64,000 bases of DNA, taken from NCBI GenBank assembly GCA_003049485.1, contig PYST01000024.1, forward strand, positions 127,648 through 191,647, read 5' to 3'. The notes below the pieces were generated by a model that made no database searches, was not told the DNA's origin, and saw only the letters and a program-made list of their open reading frames with translations. The translations under genes were made by a program, and so were the position numbers. This DNA is from Ophioceras dolichostomum (taxonomy: Eukaryota; Ascomycota; Sordariomycetes; Magnaporthales; Ophioceraceae). The stretch's first letter is position 1. The number at the start of each line of letters is the position of its first letter. This document shows, piece by piece, positions 62,161 through 64,000 of the stretch.

Positions 62161-64000
62161 GGCTTTCTTTTTTTCCGCGTCGGAGATAATAAGGAAAATG
62201 TGAAGGAAAAAAGAACGAAATGAGAAAAAGGGATTGAAACGAGGTCCAAGACCAGGGAGTGATATTCGAAAGACAAAAGCGCTAACACGCAAAATACACA
62301 CGCGACACACGAGTAGTCCGTATTAAAATAAAAAAAATTGAGATAAAGCGTCACTCGGGCGAGGGAGGAAGACCAAGCAAGATATATTTTAATTCTTTCC
62401 AGCAAACAGAGAAATGATCAAAGGAGATGGCATGAGCTTGGCGGCTGGAACTGAGGTTGCACCTGAAAGTGCAGTCTTTCTTTCACCCACCCACCAACAC
62501 CTCCCCTGAAGTCCAGTCGAGAAGGAGATCGCTGGCTCGCATGCGTCGGGTCACACCCGCGCACCGTCCTATCAGAAAAGACCTGCAATGGAGCGCGCTG
62601 CCAAGAAACGAAATATTGATCCGGTTCTTCACGGAATACGGTGGTGGAAATGACCACACACACGATCTACCGCCGTATCTACAGCCATAGCGCCACAATC
62701 TAGACCAGCACAGGCACAGAGCCAAGAACCCAGCTTGAGTTCAGCTGCCCCCCGCAGATGCAAATTTCATGGGAGACCTAAATTTGTCCATGTCCCGATG
62801 TGGAGGAATTTCTGCTTCCTCGAGGACAATATTTTTTTTTTCCATTGTTCTTTTTGGTTGGTGATGAAGAAGCCGATGATGAAGAATGCTCTGCTGGGAA
62901 GTTGGTTTATATAACTCATCGCCAACACCTCTCCAAAGCATTGTTCTGAAGTACCCCGATACAAGCGTTTTCCAAGCGTAAGGCTAGGAACAAACAAGCT
63001 TCGGGGAACAAAGACAAAAAGACCCAGCCAAGGAAGCCAAGGCAAGCAACACTTGACCCCATCTCCTCATCTACTGAGAGAATGCCGAGCCAAGACACCA
63101 CCGCTTCTGAGGCCACCGACGACAAGCAAAAAAAAGCCTCGTGAGGAGAATGAGGGAGCCCATCATCTCTGTGCTGGGGTATCACCACCGTTCGTCGAAA
63201 CAGCACACAGTAATCATCCCGCGACGAGCTAGACACCAAGTGACAAAGCGCTCCTGCACCGCCGCGGCTATTCCTATCTTCCCGAATGAAATGATGAGTC
63301 CTCTCGCACTTCAGTGTGACTCGACAAGATAATTTTCCTCAACATGGGGTCGCCTGTGCCTTGTTTGTCTTTCCCCAGGCTCGGGTAGGTTACCCGCCCG
63401 TCGACCGCAAATGGCCGGCCAGCTTCGGCTCCCGTCCCGACCGAACGGTCAAAGTGGCGCCGGCCCGCTTGGCTGTGCAGCGATGATCTCGCGGTCTCAT
63501 TCTCAGGAGAGTAGAACTTACAACGTTGTATTTCTCGTCTCTATTATTGTAAAAGTTTTTATCTTGTGCTATACATTTCTCCCCACGGATCGTCGAGGCG
63601 GCATGCGTGTGTGTGTTTGTTGAACAAGATCGACACCACCCAATTCCTCTGACGAGAGCAGATGCTCTTTGGCCCTGGGACAGTTGGTCGGCCTGAGGCC
63701 GAAAGGTGAGGTCCAGATGCCAGCCAGCATGGTCGTGGACCTTCGCGTCTCGAACCACGGCCGTCCAAACGCCACATCAGGCAACTGAAGGCGATGAGCC
63801 TCTGTCTGCCCTCGGCGTCTCGGCCGCTGCAGCAGTATGACGATGCTTCGAGGATCAATCATCCTTAGGCGCATGAACGCGCAACGAGGCAAGTCTAGAC
63901 GACGTGAAAGAATGCCCCTTGCCCGAGCATTCCTATGTGGGACCTAGAGATATCATATCCTACCTCCCCCCTCCCCATAGACTGCGAGCGGCCCGAGCAA
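62161..64000. other. Intergenic, end of window
   Basis: The first part is the presumed promoter of the minus-strand membrane-protein gene. The rest has no recognisable coding sequence, RNA gene or repeat. A gene may begin beyond the window edge. Confidence 0.5.

Overview
The window is nuclear DNA of a filamentous ascomycete (Pezizomycotina, most likely a Sordariomycete). The evidence is short GT-AG introns with RCTRAC-type branch sites, a SAD-1-type RNA-dependent RNA polymerase, fungus-specific mitochondrial proteins (AIM11, CBP4), a Rax1-like RGS membrane protein, long CT-rich untranslated stretches and many dispersed CCTA/TAGG motifs. I cannot name the species. No virus, transposon, CRISPR array, rRNA or convincing tRNA was seen.

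Layout. Positions 1-9777 hold no convincing gene, only microsatellites and one possible decayed membrane-protein segment (8121-8514). Then come a mitochondrial D-lactate dehydrogenase (+, five exons), a long single-exon RNA-dependent RNA polymerase (+), a 2OG-Fe(II) prolyl-4-hydroxylase-like enzyme (-, four exons, 1.16 kb last intron), AIM11 (+), pantothenate kinase (+, with a 439-base T run in its intron), a Rax1-like RGS protein (-), a DUF1348/NTF2-like protein (-, one GC-AG intron), a Prx5-type peroxiredoxin (+), ribosomal protein eL24 (-), tRNA adenosine deaminase TAD1 (+), beta-NAC (-, with an inferred one-nucleotide exon), CBP4 (-), a mucin-like membrane protein (+), a small cysteine-containing secreted protein (+), a giant low-complexity/coiled-coil protein (+, first exon unresolved) and a Ser-rich/Ala-Pro-rich membrane protein (-).

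How the genes relate. There is no biosynthetic or defence cluster; neighbours are mostly unrelated housekeeping genes. Loose themes are mitochondrial function (D-lactate dehydrogenase, AIM11, CBP4), translation and nascent chains (eL24, TAD1, beta-NAC), RNA silencing (RdRP) and the cell surface (mucin-like protein, Ser-rich membrane protein, Rax1-like RGS protein). eL24 and TAD1 are divergent; PanK/Rax1-like, Prx/eL24 and TAD1/beta-NAC are convergent.

The most interesting observations are gene-structural. The beta-NAC frame is restored only by a single-nucleotide exon at 42154. The PanK intron contains an uninterrupted 439-nt T homopolymer. The DUF1348 gene uses a GC-AG intron. The last, tiny exon of the hydroxylase, beyond a long intron, supplies the distal iron ligand. 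Exon boundaries were derived by hand from splice motifs, frame arithmetic and remembered family conservation, with no alignment run.
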